From Spongilla lacustris (lineage: Eukaryota; Porifera; Demospongiae; Spongillida; Spongillidae): a stretch of 64,000 bases of DNA. Under the pieces are notes generated by a model, which did no database searches, had not been told where the DNA came from, and worked only from the letters and a program-made list of their open reading frames with translations. This document shows positions 11,545 to 24,117 of this stretch, piece after piece. The stretch's first letter is position 1; each line of letters starts with the position of its first letter. The stretch lies in contig OX442416.1 of the NCBI GenBank assembly GCA_949361645.1, positions 21,346,500-21,410,499 of the forward strand, given 5' to 3'. Made by a program: the position numbers and the translations under genes.

Positions 11545-12933
11545 CCCTTCCTCAAATAATTATTTACGAATACTAAAATACTGATTGAGAACTATCAGCA
11601 ATTTCTGTTTGAGGCTAATAGCTTTTCTGTTCAACAGCTTCCATTTTAGGGGTGAAAAAAAGATGATCACGCTTTGTTTTTTTTTTTTTTTTTTTGTGTG
11701 ATCAGATGTTAATTTTGATACATGCATATAAGGACTAGTACACAGCACAAAAGAAAAATCAATGTAATCATATAGTTGCCAGTGCACATCTTTAAACTGC
11801 ATGATAATACTAAGTTACCAAATATGTCAATCATTTACACAAAAACATCATATGAAAGTTGTGATTTATTCATACAACACTGATTCACTACACAACTTTC
11901 TATGGTGCATTTGTGTGAATGATCGATACTCCTAAATAAGGAAAACGTCAAAAAATTCAATCTAAAATTCTTTGCATTGCTTGGTGCCTGCCATGCATTT
12001 AATTTCTGTCTCAAAACGAAAAGAGTAGTTTAGGTGCTTTTGTGTACTCATTTACAAACCATAACAGGTCCGAGAAATTACTTGAAAAATATTCCTGCAA
12101 GATAGATTCAAGATAGATTCTAGCTAGCTCATTTACGATCAGTTGATTGTGCATACATAGCTAAATCCTACAGGATTTTTGAATGGACAGCCACAATATT
12201 GATACCTCCTTGAGACATCCTTCATGTTAGAGCCATTTATAATCTTGAAGCCAACGTCTCTGAAATTTAGCCTGTTTCCTTTTCATTACTCCAGCAACAT
12301 TAAATCATACATGCAGTATTTTAAAATTATAACAGCATCTGCAAGCCTGTCTTGCTCAGATATCAGTATACTGATATCTTTCATTATCATTTCATGTTCT
12401 TGACTGTCAGATTGCATCTTGTACAGACATCCTGAGCAGGATCCTATTCCTCTCACTGATCAGTGTTAGGAAGTTCAGCCGAGGTGGTTTTACACCCGTC
12501 ATTTAGATGCTGATTGAGATAAACATGTATACTGCTTCTAGATCAGAATCTGTATCGTCATCATCATCCATAGATTCTGACTCGTAGGATACACAAGTAA
12601 CTGGTAGGCCAGATACTGATGACACGCTGTGATCAGTACCTTTGAGTATTTCAAATTCCGAGTTGAACTTGAAAAAGTCCAGTAAGGACTTGCCGCGGCA
12701 CTTCAACATCTTTGACGGAAAGCAGGCAAAATTAAATGAACTCAGTGAAAAATCTGCTACGATGAGTGCACCTGTCCTAAAGAAAACACTTTTTCATGCA
12801 TAAGCTATCTACCGCCAGTAAAAAAAACTTCCGCGCTTCGCGAGGGAGGGGGCACATCCCCCTCCCGCACCCACCCCCTTTTACCACCCCGGGTCCAGCC
12901 ACCCCCCCTCCTAAATTCCTGGATCAGCGCCTG
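11478..12933. mobile_element. 1.46-kb TIR element with 5-bp target duplication
   Basis: The ends are CAGGGGCTGATCCAG and, inverted, CAGGCGCTGATCCAG, flanked on both sides by AATTG (11473-11477 and 12934-12938). Modules B (near 22830) and C lack this insert, and B shows the empty site. The inside has a poly-C run at 11515-11542, a poly-T run and GC-rich ends. A minus-strand frame at 12503-12709 with an acidic SESMDDDDDTDSD stretch is the only protein-like piece and is not recognised. Non-autonomous; hAT-related is a guess from the CAGGG tips. Confidence 0.75.
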
Positions 12934-13230
12934 AATTGATACATGTACATAATGATATGAAAGTATGTTACAAGATTAGCTGCTTGTGCGTATATAATTA
13001 TCCGATACATGTTAGTTGCATTGATTCAACGTTGCAGATTCCCATTATATAGAGTGTTCTGAGCAGGCCAATAACGGGCCATCGCTTGTTAGAAGGAACT
13101 CCCAATCTTTCAATTCTCTTTTCAAACCCCCCGTGAAGTCATTGCCATCACTGGATGCCTGCTTTTGCATACGTGTGATAGTGTAAGTTGCATTAATGGC
13201 ATACCCAAAACATATTCGGACTCGTAATTT
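12934..13230. repeat. End block of duplication module A
   Basis: This block containing CGTGAAGTCATTG and GATAGTGTAAGTTGCA recurs at about 22838-23120 and 28705-28975. In all three it is the last shared sequence before the module changes. Different minus-strand frames are open in different copies because of 1-bp indels, so coding is doubtful. Confidence 0.7.
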
Positions 13231-13259
13231 ATTTTAATTATATCTTGTAAGCCTACAAG

Positions 13260-13425
13260 TAGTTGTTACGGCCCGATTTGAATCCGTGACCCGATTTAAA
13301 TTGGGTTGACCCGATTCAAAACCGGTTGACCGGATTTAAAGCCGGTTGACCCGGTTTTTGGCATTACACTTATCTTGACCGGATTTGAATTGGGTCGGTG
13401 TTTTTTGACCCGCTATGTAGGTGCA
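13260..13425. repeat. Degenerate short tandem repeat with GACCCGATTTRAA motif
   Basis: Six or seven diverged copies of a ~22-bp unit carry GGTTGACC and GATTTRAA cores (for example CCGGTTGACC). Spacing is irregular. It lies only in module A and no reading frame spans it. It could be part of an unidentified element end. Confidence 0.5.
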
Positions 13426-14235
13426 CAGTCTGACCGTTTTGATAATAAAGATCAACGTCATTGAGCTAGTATATATACACTTGGTGTTTTGTAATGAAAG
13501 TGAAAAATCGTCATATCAAATCGTGACAATACTGCTTACAGCATTTACTGCCAAATGCGTACAGGCTAGCTACTGAATAGGTGTACGAGTCGCATAGCCA
13601 CTGCACGTTATGCTATACAGTCTTCCATTCCTATCCTATTGGACTCCTTGATGCACGTACGGTCCACATTTAACACACTCCACATACCTTTGTCTTCGGT
13701 ACACGTGCAACTTGAAATACCTCAATCAATCTTGTCATTTTTCATGTCCCTACGCGCTCTCCTTCTTTTCAGCATTTCAGAATTCGAAGAAAAGGGTTGT
13801 ATCACACCATTCTCTAAACACTGTTGTACATGTATAAATTGTCCCGTATGGATGTACCTTGACTTCAGTGTTGAAGTGCAAGTACTGGGGGTTCTTCCCC
13901 CAGCACAAAGCTAAAAAGCAGTGGCTAAAGCCAACGCGAAAAGACCACAAAAGTTAGAATTATTTTGCCTATCACTGAACAACAACAAATTCTACGCTGA
14001 TAAGACGTTCGGTTGATATATAAGAATCAAACAGATCTGCTGCTTTGTATTGAGAGGAATCATGCTGTCATACATGGTTGATATTGTCAGCCAATGGTCG
14101 TTATAGGATCGAGTGAAGCACATGGATAAAATCTTTCCTGCCTCCAATCACTTCACAGGGACCAGTGGATCCTAGTAAAGAATGTGCAAGCCTGGTGTGC
14201 CATACCGTAGCTTCAATAAACACTGTGTTGCATTG

Positions 14236-14680
14236 GCAATTGTGTCACTTGTGCACATTCATTTCCCAGATTGATCTCATAGACATGAGGTATTTGCCAC
14301 ATGGAGAAATGAACTGAGTGCATTCTTCATAATGTATAGACAAATTCAATTTTGCCTATGCCATTGAAAGCAAAACAACTATAAATGTTGCAAATGCATT
14401 AAACATGCAGATTTTTCCCTAATTTGGTATACCTCGCATACTTCATTCGACCAATGGCCGAGAATTTGTAAATCATGCGATTGAAGATTTACATGGCACA
14501 CAGAAATACAACTAGTGTGTGGTCGACCTTGTCATCCACAAAGCTAGGGGTTAGTGGATTGTGACTCATCAAGCACTTCAAAGAAATTATAGGAGGAGAG
14601 ATAATGAAGAGCAAGCTGAAGACACCATCATGCATGGTCATGGAGTGAATGGCTTCCAAAAATAGCCTGTATAATTAAGC
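14236..14680 (+). pseudogene. Decayed integrase of the Ginger/KRBA2-like type
   Basis: The plus strand reads IDLIDMRYLPHGEMN, then KFNFAYAIESKTTINVANAL, then FGIPRILHSTNGREFVNHAI, then a shifted GRPCHPQS, matching the order of an rve integrase core (D, D, and the HPQS-G-E region). Further on RNYRRRDNEEQAEDTI is readable. Stops and frameshifts occur throughout, and the second catalytic Asp position reads Thr (STNGREF instead of SDNGREF). It is a dead transposase or integrase copy, more diverged from the one at 62 kb than the two are from a common family pattern. Sequence from 13930 to 14235 may be its 5' remainder. Confidence 0.6.
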
Positions 14681-14689
14681 TCTTTGATA

Positions 14690-15390
14690 CTTTAATGCTG
14701 TTATATTTGCCTGGGAGGCACCACATATGCAGTAGGAAAAAAGCTGCAAGAGGTCACCTTTACTGGCCTAAGCATAACAGCTGACACAAGTATGTGACAA
14801 AGCATAGATATCATTAGTGCTGCATGGTGAGGACTTGTATGCTGATACGATCTACATTGTGAGAGCCACAATTCATGCAGTGCAAAAAACAAACACAGAT
14901 GATAGCAAACCCATGGCTCACATTATTCGGATTGCTTATTTCGACTGGACTGGAATTAGTTGGTGTGGTATGCATTCTTACCATAGCCAGACGACAGAAT
15001 TATGAACATATTAGTATCAATTCACATAAACTCTAACACCCTGCGCATCAGATACTACTATACAGTACCTGCTTATTATGATGGTGATGCCATGGGTGGT
15101 TATCAATAGTAAGTGCAATGAGACAATAAGAATTACACAATGAATGATTCAAATGTGCATGAATTTTTTGACACAGGATCCGTGAGAATCGCACTTTTTT
15201 TTTTGTTGAACCGACTTTAAAAATAATAATGATGTAAGTCTGGCTTCCAAGACTACATGTACAGGAAAGTCTGAAAGCAAGTAATTTTGTTGCATTTACT
15301 ATTTTTAGCTTTTTGACTTTTAAAGTATCAAAGCAGCTGGATCAGGGGCGGAGCTCAAGCACTCCCTCATATCCTGGGGATGGGAGTGGC
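14690..15390. other. Intergenic DNA, nothing recognised
   Basis: AT-rich DNA with no splice-framed exon or repeat that I can identify. Two short overlapping frames of about 62 codons at 14701-15005 on opposite strands lack domain features. Confidence 0.4.
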
Positions 15391-15565
15391 TATAATTGTG
15401 CACCACGCCCCCTGACTGGAGGAAACCAAAAAATCTTGACTTGGCTGCACTAAGAGCTGCTTGTCAGATGAGCAGCAAGAGGACCCTTCAGTTGAGGAAG
15501 GTGTGGAGTGTGTGTTTGCATCCTGTGGTGATGAAAGATAAACTGTTGTGTACACACACCTGTAC

Positions 15566-15861
15566 ACCCTCCCTCCCTCCCTCCCTCCCTCCCTCCCTCC
15601 CTCCCTCCCTCCCTCCCTCCCTCCCTCCCTCCCTCCCTCCCTCCCTCCCTCCCTCCCTCCCTCCCTCCCTCCCTCCCTCCCTCCCTCCCTCCCTCCCTCC
15701 CTCCCTCCCTCCCTCCCTCCCACCCTCCCTCCCTCCCTCCCTCCCTCCCTCCCTCCCTCCCTCCCTCCCTCCCTCCCTCCCTCCCTCCCTCCCTCCCTCC
15801 CTCCCTCCCTCCCTCCCTCCCTCCCTCCCTCCCTCCCTCCCTCCCTCCCTCCCTCCCTCCC
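15566..15861. repeat. Perfect (CCCT)n microsatellite, ~74 units
   Basis: Nearly 300 bp of uninterrupted CCCT units with a single A interruption at about 15722. It ends in CCCAG, forming the polypyrimidine tract and acceptor of the following WDR37-like exon. The same site in copy 1 (about 5733-5756) has only about five units. The complementary GGGA strand can form G-quadruplexes. Long open frames (PSLPPSLP / GREGGREG) are by-products of the repeat. Confidence 0.95.
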
Positions 15862-15863
15862 AG

Positions 15864-16490
15864 GTGTACATCCTTCTGTGACCTTGGTGAAGACTCCCAT
15901 TGTCACATTGAGAGGCCACAAAGGTGCCAGCAGCTGTCCCTCAACATGCACTTATGGAGCTTCTGCCCACACACACACACACACACACACAGCACCTGTG
16001 ATGAGCTGTGATTGGCTGCCCAATGCACAGCAGCTGGTCACAGCCTCCTGGGATCGCTCTGCACGTCAGTGGGACTCTGAGAAGGGACAGATGATCCACT
16101 CCCTGGAGGGTAAGCTGAGACCACACCCACCTGTGTAGTGACCATCCCTCTTCCCCAGGCCATGACCAGGAGCTCACTCACGTCTGTGCACAGCCCTCCC
16201 AGCAGCTACTGGTGACATCATCGCTGGATACCACCTTCAGGCTATGGGACTTCAGGACTCCGCCCATCCACTCAGTGAATGTGTTTCAAGTGATTTTAAC
16301 TTCCCCAATAAATTCAAACACTTCCACCCCCCCCCCCCCCTACCCCTCAGATATCATGACCACGCATGTCTGGTGTGCAGTGCAGCGTGGTCTCTGGACA
16401 GCCACCAGAGATGTAACCTTTACACCTAAGCCTTCGACAACAAGGTGATTGGTCACTTTCGATGCTGCAACAAAGTTGTCATGACAACAA
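15864..16490 (+). pseudogene. WDR37-like WD40 gene fragment, copy 2
   Basis: Exons 15864-15923 (ending GGCCACAAAG before a good GT donor), 15993-16109 (SCDWLPNAQQLVTASWDRSA) and 16159-16289 (HDQELTH to IHSVNVFQ) are in phase across introns, one of which is mostly a CA repeat. The blade segment GHSKAVN to HTVKV, present in copy 1, is deleted. The final exon (about 16369-16490) has lost the GGGTCATCG start and carries an 8-bp deletion inside the NKVIGW region. So copies 1 and 2 are broken at different places. Sequence at 15400-15545 (containing DEQQEDPSVEEGVEC) may be an upstream exon; this is weak. Confidence 0.75.
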
Positions 16491-16931
16491 CCACTCTCCC
16501 CTTACTGTAACACAATTTTTTATACTCTAAATATAAATGGCTGTCATTTGAGCATCTTGCTTGTGTGTTGTATGTAGACTATAACAGCCGGACAGAAGGC
16601 ATTGTTCATCACTCTGTGCTATGATACATGTCATAAATCATTACAAATGATGTCACTTTTGGTTTCTATATTAATATAGGTGTGGTCTGGCCAGTGACAT
16701 CACTGCAGAAGAGGCTGCACAAACACAAAGAATGTGGCACCAATGTTATGTGGGTTGGGTGAAGTGAGCATGATATAGGAGCAATTATTACCATGGCCTG
16801 GTGTCTCATTAGGTCTGAGGACCTGCTATGCTTAGAGGTGTGATACCCATATTTGGCACAAGTGATGATGTAACAAGTCCACATATAGAGCACCACAAAA
16901 TAACACATTACACTATTGCATCATACAGTAC

Positions 16932-19900
16932 CTAAATATAAATAACAGAATACTTCAGTACAGAACTAGCACTTAAGTCAGCAAAATACACACTACCATC
17001 TCTGGGATCTAGTGCAATACCATGGGGATGTACAAGTTTCCCCACTTTATGGATCTTTTTTCCATGGTGATCAAATATGGAGAGACATTCACCATCAATG
17101 ACACAGGCGTTGCCTTCATCATCAATGGCTATTCCCCTGGGACTTGGAGCTACTGGACGACCATATGTTCTGACATAGACACCTTCCTTAGTGAAGACTT
17201 TGATATCAACATCATGTTGAACATGAATATTTCCCTGAGGGTCTAAAGCAAGACCCACTGGGTACATGGAACTACTGTTGCCAGTACCTTTACCATCTAT
17301 GGTCAATAACCAACCACCTTCTTCATAGAATATTTGTATCCTATGCTTACCAATGTCAGAAACAATCAGCCTGTTGTTTGAGTCAACAATGACTGCTACA
17401 GGATTATTAAACTCTCCCTGATCTGATCCCTTCTGACCAAACTTATGAATGAACTCTCCCCTTGATGTCAGCTTTTGTATACGATTGTTGTCTTTGTCAA
17501 CAACATACAACACATCTCCCTTGATGGATATACCACGAGGACATCTGAACTGACCATCACCACTTCCACGACTACCTATGGTATTCTTAAGGTGACCTAT
17601 TTGATCAAACACATAAATGCAGTGATCCCAGCTCCCTACATAGATGTCTCCTTTGTCATGGATGGCAACACATAATGGATCACTGCACCAGATCACTTGT
17701 TGGGCATTACATAAGGTGAGGTAGTCATGTTTAGGTCTCACATCAAGGTCATGAGGACTGTTCTGTACATGTTAGCCATCCATTGTGATGACCAGCTGGT
17801 AAGGACCAGCAGTCTGAGGGGTGAGGGTGATGGTGTAGGTACCATCCCTGTGGTCCTCCACCTCTCCATACACAACTGCTCCATTATGGGCATTGGACCT
17901 CATCTCAGCCTCAACCTGTACACCACCATGTGGGTACCTCTCTCCATTCAACATCCTCGCCTCCAATTTCACCAAACATTTTGTTTTCCATCTCATCACA
18001 GAATGGATTGTAAATTCACTTTTATAAGGAACAGGAGATTGCTGATACACAAAACCAAACATTGATAGTTCCTCCATAAGAGCATCCACTTGTACATCAG
18101 CAGTAATGGGACCATATTGGCTTGTCCAGGGGGACATATTTCAACCTCCATAATGGTAGCTTTCAGTTCAGTGGGTATACATCCTCCCATAGCTACCACT
18201 TCATGGTCAGTGTGGGTATGGATGATGTTGGAGGTCACCTCAGAGTAGTGACTGATGTTCTGTTGGATCTTCTCAAGCTGCTCCTTCTGGAGGGTAAGGG
18301 ATGTTGTCTGGGTCAGTGCAATGGATTCCATCTCTGACAGCAGTGCCTTCTTCCTTTCCACAAGTCTTTCAAGTAGCTGTTCAAAAGACACATTGATGGC
18401 CAGTTCAGCTTCATGTTTTGAGGTCAACTAGTTTCATGGTCTTCTCATTAGCAGCAATGGCACCAGCCAATGTGTCTTGCACATGTTGGAGTGTCCTTCT
18501 CATGTCACCTCGATGAGCCTCTGCAACAGTGGACACTTCACTCACACCATGGTCCTTGTGGGCTACTGTGGTGCAGTCTCTACACACCAGTAACTTACAG
18601 CTCTCACAATAAAAGTTCAGCTTATTGTCATCATGGTTAGGCTGAGATCAGTAATGGTCTCTTGGCTTCATGGTGGTCTGCAGTAGGGTGTGTAACTGAT
18701 TTTCAGGTTTTGTAGGTTAACCGATTATTCGCGATTACCTATTCGGTCGACTATGCATTTAGTAGAATAGCAGGTTACCGATTTCAGAATTTCCTTTAGT
18801 CGAAATAACTGATACTTTTTTTCTTAGTCGCGATTAGTCGATATTCGTTTCCTTTTTATGCAGAAATCGGTAGGAAATCGATTACCCATTTTATATGCCC
18901 TTCGCTATTCCCGCCTGCAGTACAAAGGGTTAATTAATCGATAAACAGTTGACATGATGTAATGAACATTAGTCTGGGGACCCGGCTGAATTAATTAACC
19001 ATCTCATCGTCCATCTGTCTCTGCATTACGTATGCGTTAATCGAACGTCTTTTGCACAGCAGCACAGGTGACAGGTGTCCAAATACTTAGGTACACCGGC
19101 TCGTTCGGCCATAATATTATGAAATCGTACATGTCTTGATTGGCGGCTTTGTCATATGCGTGAAAAGGTGTTCCACCCATCCACCCAACATACAAGAACG
19201 TGTTCTTTGGTGAAAAAATATTCGAAACACTTATAATTCCCATCCACCGCCATTGAATCATTCCCACCAGTGGATGTGGCGTCACATTGGAATGCACCTC
19301 GTTCCCAGTCCCTTCGGATACTTACCTTATCAGGGACGTGTAATTGTATTGGCATAACCAGCTGATATGTGATAAAACTGGCTATACGTGTATAGACTTG
19401 AGAAACAGTCATTTATCTGGCCAATATCACAAATCGGAAAAACCTCGAAAAACCTAGATAATCGTTGGCAAATTAATGGTGCACAAATCGCCAAAATCGA
19501 TTTAATGTTTCGAATAACCGATTTTCAAGTTGCTATTAACCTGAAAAATCGATTGGACTTTTTTTCGTAGTCGAAATAATCGATTTTGATTTATGAAAAA
19601 GGTTACACACCCTAGTCTGCAGTTGTTTGGCTCCCTTCTGGTCCAGTCCAACCATATTGTGTTTGGACAGTTCTGGATGACGTTTGTGATGTTCATGGCA
19701 GAAGGCACACATGAACCGATAACATGTACAACAGAACACCTCTGCAGGACCACTGCGTCCATCTATACATGGGTCACAACAAAACCTCACTGTTGCTGAC
19801 AAAATTGGACATGTACCCAGCTACCTCTACTTCAAATCCAAGATGGAGGTTATGAGGGAGAACACTGGCCCCTCCCACTGGGATGCTGGTGCTTCGTTCG

Positions 19901-21840
19901 CAGGTGGGACATTTGAAGACTTGTCAGGAACCACTTTTCTCTATCTCATGGTGGAGACATTGCTGACAGAAGGAGTGCAAACATGGTAGAATTCTTGGGT
20001 CATTGTAGGGCTTGGAGCACACACCACAGATGATGGTGTGTGAAAAGGATTCCTCCATAAGCACACTGTAAGAGGTACCTAATTAATGCCCACCAATACA
20101 TATTTAGATACTTTATATTATACTAATAATTCCGGCTCTTATAAGCAAAATTCATATACCGGTATACAACGATTGTTGGTACCAAGTACTTTAATTTTTC
20201 ATAAAAACGACTTTTACTAATTAAATACTTAAAGACAAAATTAATACTTTACATTAACAATAATAATATCTTGCAGTCATAATCCATGCTGTTGCATTTT
20301 TTTTTAACAGTGTGCATGTTTTTAAGTTGTTAACTTAAATTCTTCTAATGTAACTTGCACATGTAACCTCGTGATTTAAAAATCAACACCAACATATTCA
20401 ACATTAGTTTTAAATAATTTTAATAAACGTCAAATAGTGCAAAATTAACTGATGGTAAGTTTTATGTGCTTATTTATTCGTTTTAATAATAATTTCATTG
20501 AAAGCTTTCTCCTCATTTCTACATCTAAAATAGTATATGTTTACTATAAATACTTTTTTTTAAAGATTATGGTTAATTAATACTTGGTTGCATAGAGACT
20601 GGGACATTCCGTTTAGAAAACCACACCCACCAGCAGGAATGATTGAAGAATTATGCATGTGTAGATGCAATTTTTTGTGCATTAATTTGACGTTCTTATT
20701 TGTTTGCCCACTACCAACTCTAAATGGAACAAGCTGTTTTTTTTTTTCCCTTACAGAAACTTAGAAGGAAAATGACTACTTTTTAAAGACTCATTAGCAT
20801 CTCCACCCCACAGCTTGCTATTGAAATGTTCCTTTGGGGGTATTAAACTGATGCTTGAAACATGCATAATTCCCATCTGCCACCATTGAATTATTCCATC
20901 CAGTTGATGTGGTGTAATATTATAAACCACCTAGTTCCCAGTCCTGTGTGGAAATTATCTATACCAGTAAGCACAACGGATGTGTTGGATAATGAATATC
21001 TTATATACATTTACATGCATTCTATCATTAGCAGCACATTTCAATGTGATTTGTACAGCATAATATTTTTACAAATGCACACATGTTGCTGCTAGAGCCA
21101 CTGAAGGCCAGCCGTGGGTCTGGGCCTGCTTGCTTAGCCTGATAGGCCAATTAATTAGTGTTTACATAATTATACGTAACTTGGTTGCCAGTTTGATTTG
21201 TACCCGCAATGTTGTAGTCTGGGTACCCGACTATTGCAATGTCTTGTAGTGTAAGTAGGCCCCCTTCTGCCACCTTTTACACTAATGGCAGCTAGGGCTG
21301 TGGGGGCATGAACTTATTAACACTCTACTGACATATGCCTGCACTGGCATGAACTGATTAACATATTAACACCTTGCTGCTTGTATCATGATTCCAGATA
21401 AGCTATCTGTGCAGAGTGGCCACACTTGAAACCAGATTATTAACAAGACATATTTTATTATAGGACATTGGGTATCAGTATGCAGATTTATGAGTATTTA
21501 TCTCTCATAGGCAGATTGGCGCTATGCAGAATAAAGGTCACTCTCTAAGGTACTTTAATATCTAACCAATCACTGACATTATACAATGAACCATACATAT
21601 ATACATGTAAGTGGCCTTACTGCATGGCTTGGTAACATATACCATGTCAGGGTAGCATGCATTAACAACAACACATCACTATGATTACCACTTATTAATA
21701 TTGTTCATACCTTGTGGGATCTTCTGACCCCTCCTGTTTTGTCAGCTTCCAATGCTTCAGTTGATCATCACCTTCCTCCTTTCCCTGCTCCATTGGTACA
21801 AGCTCCTTCTGCTCCATCATGTCACCACCAAACATAAATT
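16932..21840 (-). pseudogene. TRIM-NHL gene copy B, multiply disrupted
   Basis: The large exon spans 16932-20065 and the 5' exon is 21711-21840 (ATG at 21835). Compared with copy C I see a 1-bp insertion in B-box 1 (near 19780), a 931-bp hAT-like insertion at 18684-19614 between the B-boxes, a 2-bp deletion near 18425, a 1-bp deletion near 18150, a CAA-to-TAA stop near 17773 (filamin end), and a 9-bp change near 17725. The NHL part (16932-17741) keeps one open frame of 269 codons. Its C-terminal tail, SVLKYSVIYI, differs from that of A and C. Clearly a pseudogene. The upstream intron aligns with that of copy A. Confidence 0.9.
18684..19614. mobile_element. Non-autonomous hAT-like transposon, 931 bp, inside TRIM-NHL copy B
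   Basis: Terminal inverted repeats TAGGGTGTGTAAC and GTTACACACCCTA are flanked by a perfect 8-bp duplication GTCTGCAG (18676-18683 and 19615-19622). Copies A and C show the uninterrupted site (GTCTGCAGTTGTTTGG). An 8-bp duplication with a TAGGG tip is the hAT signature. Both subterminal regions are rich in CGATTA/TAATCG-type motifs. The central part (about 19030-19340) resembles the TRIM-NHL intron block at 9884-10090 and may be captured host DNA. No transposase. Confidence 0.9.
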
Positions 21841-22103
21841 CTGTAAAATGGGCAGAACCAAAGGTTATGGTGACTGGAGGGTTGGAAAGTTTGCAATCCT
21901 ACGTGTTTTCTTGTTGTACTAAAATGCTCATTTGGTATCAATCACCATATGCTAACTAGCAAGCCAAACTCAAAGGGCATAGATACGTCTGCGTACGAGC
22001 TGTACTTGAACACTCTTCAAATTCACTATTTAAATAACCAAGGCAGGTGGTAACTTTACAGGCTACAGTTGGTGTGAGGTAAAATGAGCGGCGATTGGAA
22101 CGC

Positions 22104-22550
22104 AAGGCCGTAGATAAGGGGGAGCTTGGGGGGGGCACGTGCCCCCCCCCCCCCCCCCCTCCCCCCAAAATTTCTGTAACATTAATTACTTTTTAAAAGT
22201 GCAATTACATGCGTGACAATCGCAATGTCAATACTGATATCTTCAAAGGCAGACTCCGAAGTCCCTACAAACTTCGGGTAATAAATCTCAGGTAATACTT
22301 CACTCAAGCGCAAGCTATAGTAGCCTGCAAATCGCAATTCCAGTCGCCGGGATTTTTCCTTAATGAGCACGCGCGCACGCATGGTAATCAAGTTGTGAAG
22401 AATTGTGCTTACATGTAGGCTTATACGTACAGGGCATGCCTATACAATGACGAATGTTAGATATGAATTAATTAGACTGAATTTAGATCACAATATATGA
22501 CATTCAGACCCATTGTGCCCCCCCAAAGTATAAAAGTTATCTACGGCCCT
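22104..22550. mobile_element. ~450-bp TIR element present only in module B
   Basis: The ends AAGGCCGTAGATAA and TTATCTACGGCCCT form an inverted repeat. Modules A (near 11190) and C (near 28440) run from GGCGATT-GGAAC directly into ATCAAACCCAC, so this is an insertion. Just inside each end lie poly-G/poly-C runs (GCACGTGCCCCC). The interior minus frame of about 70 codons (22182-22391) has no known domain. No clear target duplication; a few flank bases seem lost. Confidence 0.65.
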
Positions 22551-23286
22551 ATCAAACCCACAAATCAAACAGTACTCATATACCGGTATACAGCTTTTAC
22601 CCACCTCCTTCCATGATATCCAACAAGAAAATACAACGGCTTGTCCTGTAGACACGTTTTGATCCAAAGGCTTTATACTAATGGCTTTTATCACGTGGCA
22701 TTGGAGGAAATGAAATCAAGTTGCGTAATTGTATAAAGAAATACGCCCACCCACCCTCACCCCCCCCCCCCCCCCCCCCCCCCCCAAAAAAAAATAAAAA
22801 ATCACGGAACGTTTATTGATCGTAGGAGTATTGGAATTGGTACATGTGCATATGTAAGTATGTTACAAGATTAGCTGCATGTGTGAATATAATTATCCGA
22901 TACATGTAAGTTGCATTGATTCAACGTTGCAGCTCCCCATTATATAGTGTGTTCTGAGCAGGCCAATAACGGGCCATCGCTTGTTAGAAGGAACTCCCAA
23001 TCTTTCAATTCTCTTTTCAAAATCTCCCGTGAAGTCATTGACATCACTGCCTGGATGCCTGCTCCTGCATACGTGTGATAGTGTAAGTTGCAATGATGGC
23101 ATACCCAAGACATATTCGGCCGAAATAACTGTATTTTGAATGATGGATTCAGGATTTTATGGGAGGGATGTTAGTGATAAGCCACGCCCCATTGTCCACA
23201 GCTGCTTAGCCTATTACACTTGCTATTTGTTTGGCCAACATTTGTGGCCTTACTTCAGAGTTTGATCACTACATTTATTTTTTTAA

Positions 23287-23553
23287 ATATGTGTTATGTC
23301 CTGGTACCATGCACTATGCATGTGTTATGTCCTGGTACCACTATGTGTTATGTCCTGGTACCACTATGTGTTATGTCCAGGTACCACTATGTGTTATGTC
23401 CTGGTACCACTATGTGTTATGTCCTGGTACCACTGTGTGTTATGTCCTGGTACCACTATGTGTTATGTCCTGGTACCACTATGTGTTATATCCTGGTACC
23501 ACTATGTGTTATGTCCTGGTACCACTATGTTATGTCCTGGTACCACTGTGTGT
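23287..23553. repeat. 23-bp minisatellite array, module C
   Basis: About 11 copies of the TCCTGGTACCAC unit, followed by the CCATTGGTCAG flank. It lies directly after the block TGGATTCAGG to TTTGATCACT that also precedes the arrays at 213, 29393 and 29996. Confidence 0.9.
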
Positions 23554-24117
23554 ATTTCCATTGGTCAGAAATAGCTAGGCCTTTCTTTTTCACATACAAG
23601 CCAGTAAACCTGCAAGCAAGCCCACAGAAACCAATCTCCATGCAGAAGGTACTCTACATGCAATCACTTCTCTCCCCCACTGAACATGGGCTAGCCAGTC
23701 CTGGTACAAGTGCTACGTTTAGGGCAGGTCCATGGGGCCACCTAAGGCACACATGTCCCTGGTCAGTTCCAAGTGGCTTACCTCCAGTACCTGTATATGT
23801 AGTCCCGCCCATCAATGAGTCTATGCAAAATGCTTTTTATCAGCAGTAGATATTACGTCCTAGCAGTCAATACAGTATCATTGATTGTCCCAACACACAA
23901 CAAACACTGCCATGTAAGTACACCATGTCATCTCAATACATATGAATTAAAATCAATATGGTCACTATATATGCCAAAAGTGCAATAAGTTAATTTGCGG
24001 ATAAATAGATCAGACTGGCAGGGTCTGCCATATTTTGTACCGCAACTGTCTACCCGAATATCTGGATAGAATGGCACAAGAGGGGTAATAACCATCCCCC
24101 CAGTCCCCAGCCCTTAC

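Noticed and set aside
15367..16138. Frames of up to ~196 codons rich in PSLPPSLP or GREGGREG
   Set aside because: Translation of the (CCCT)n microsatellite on both strands; not a protein.
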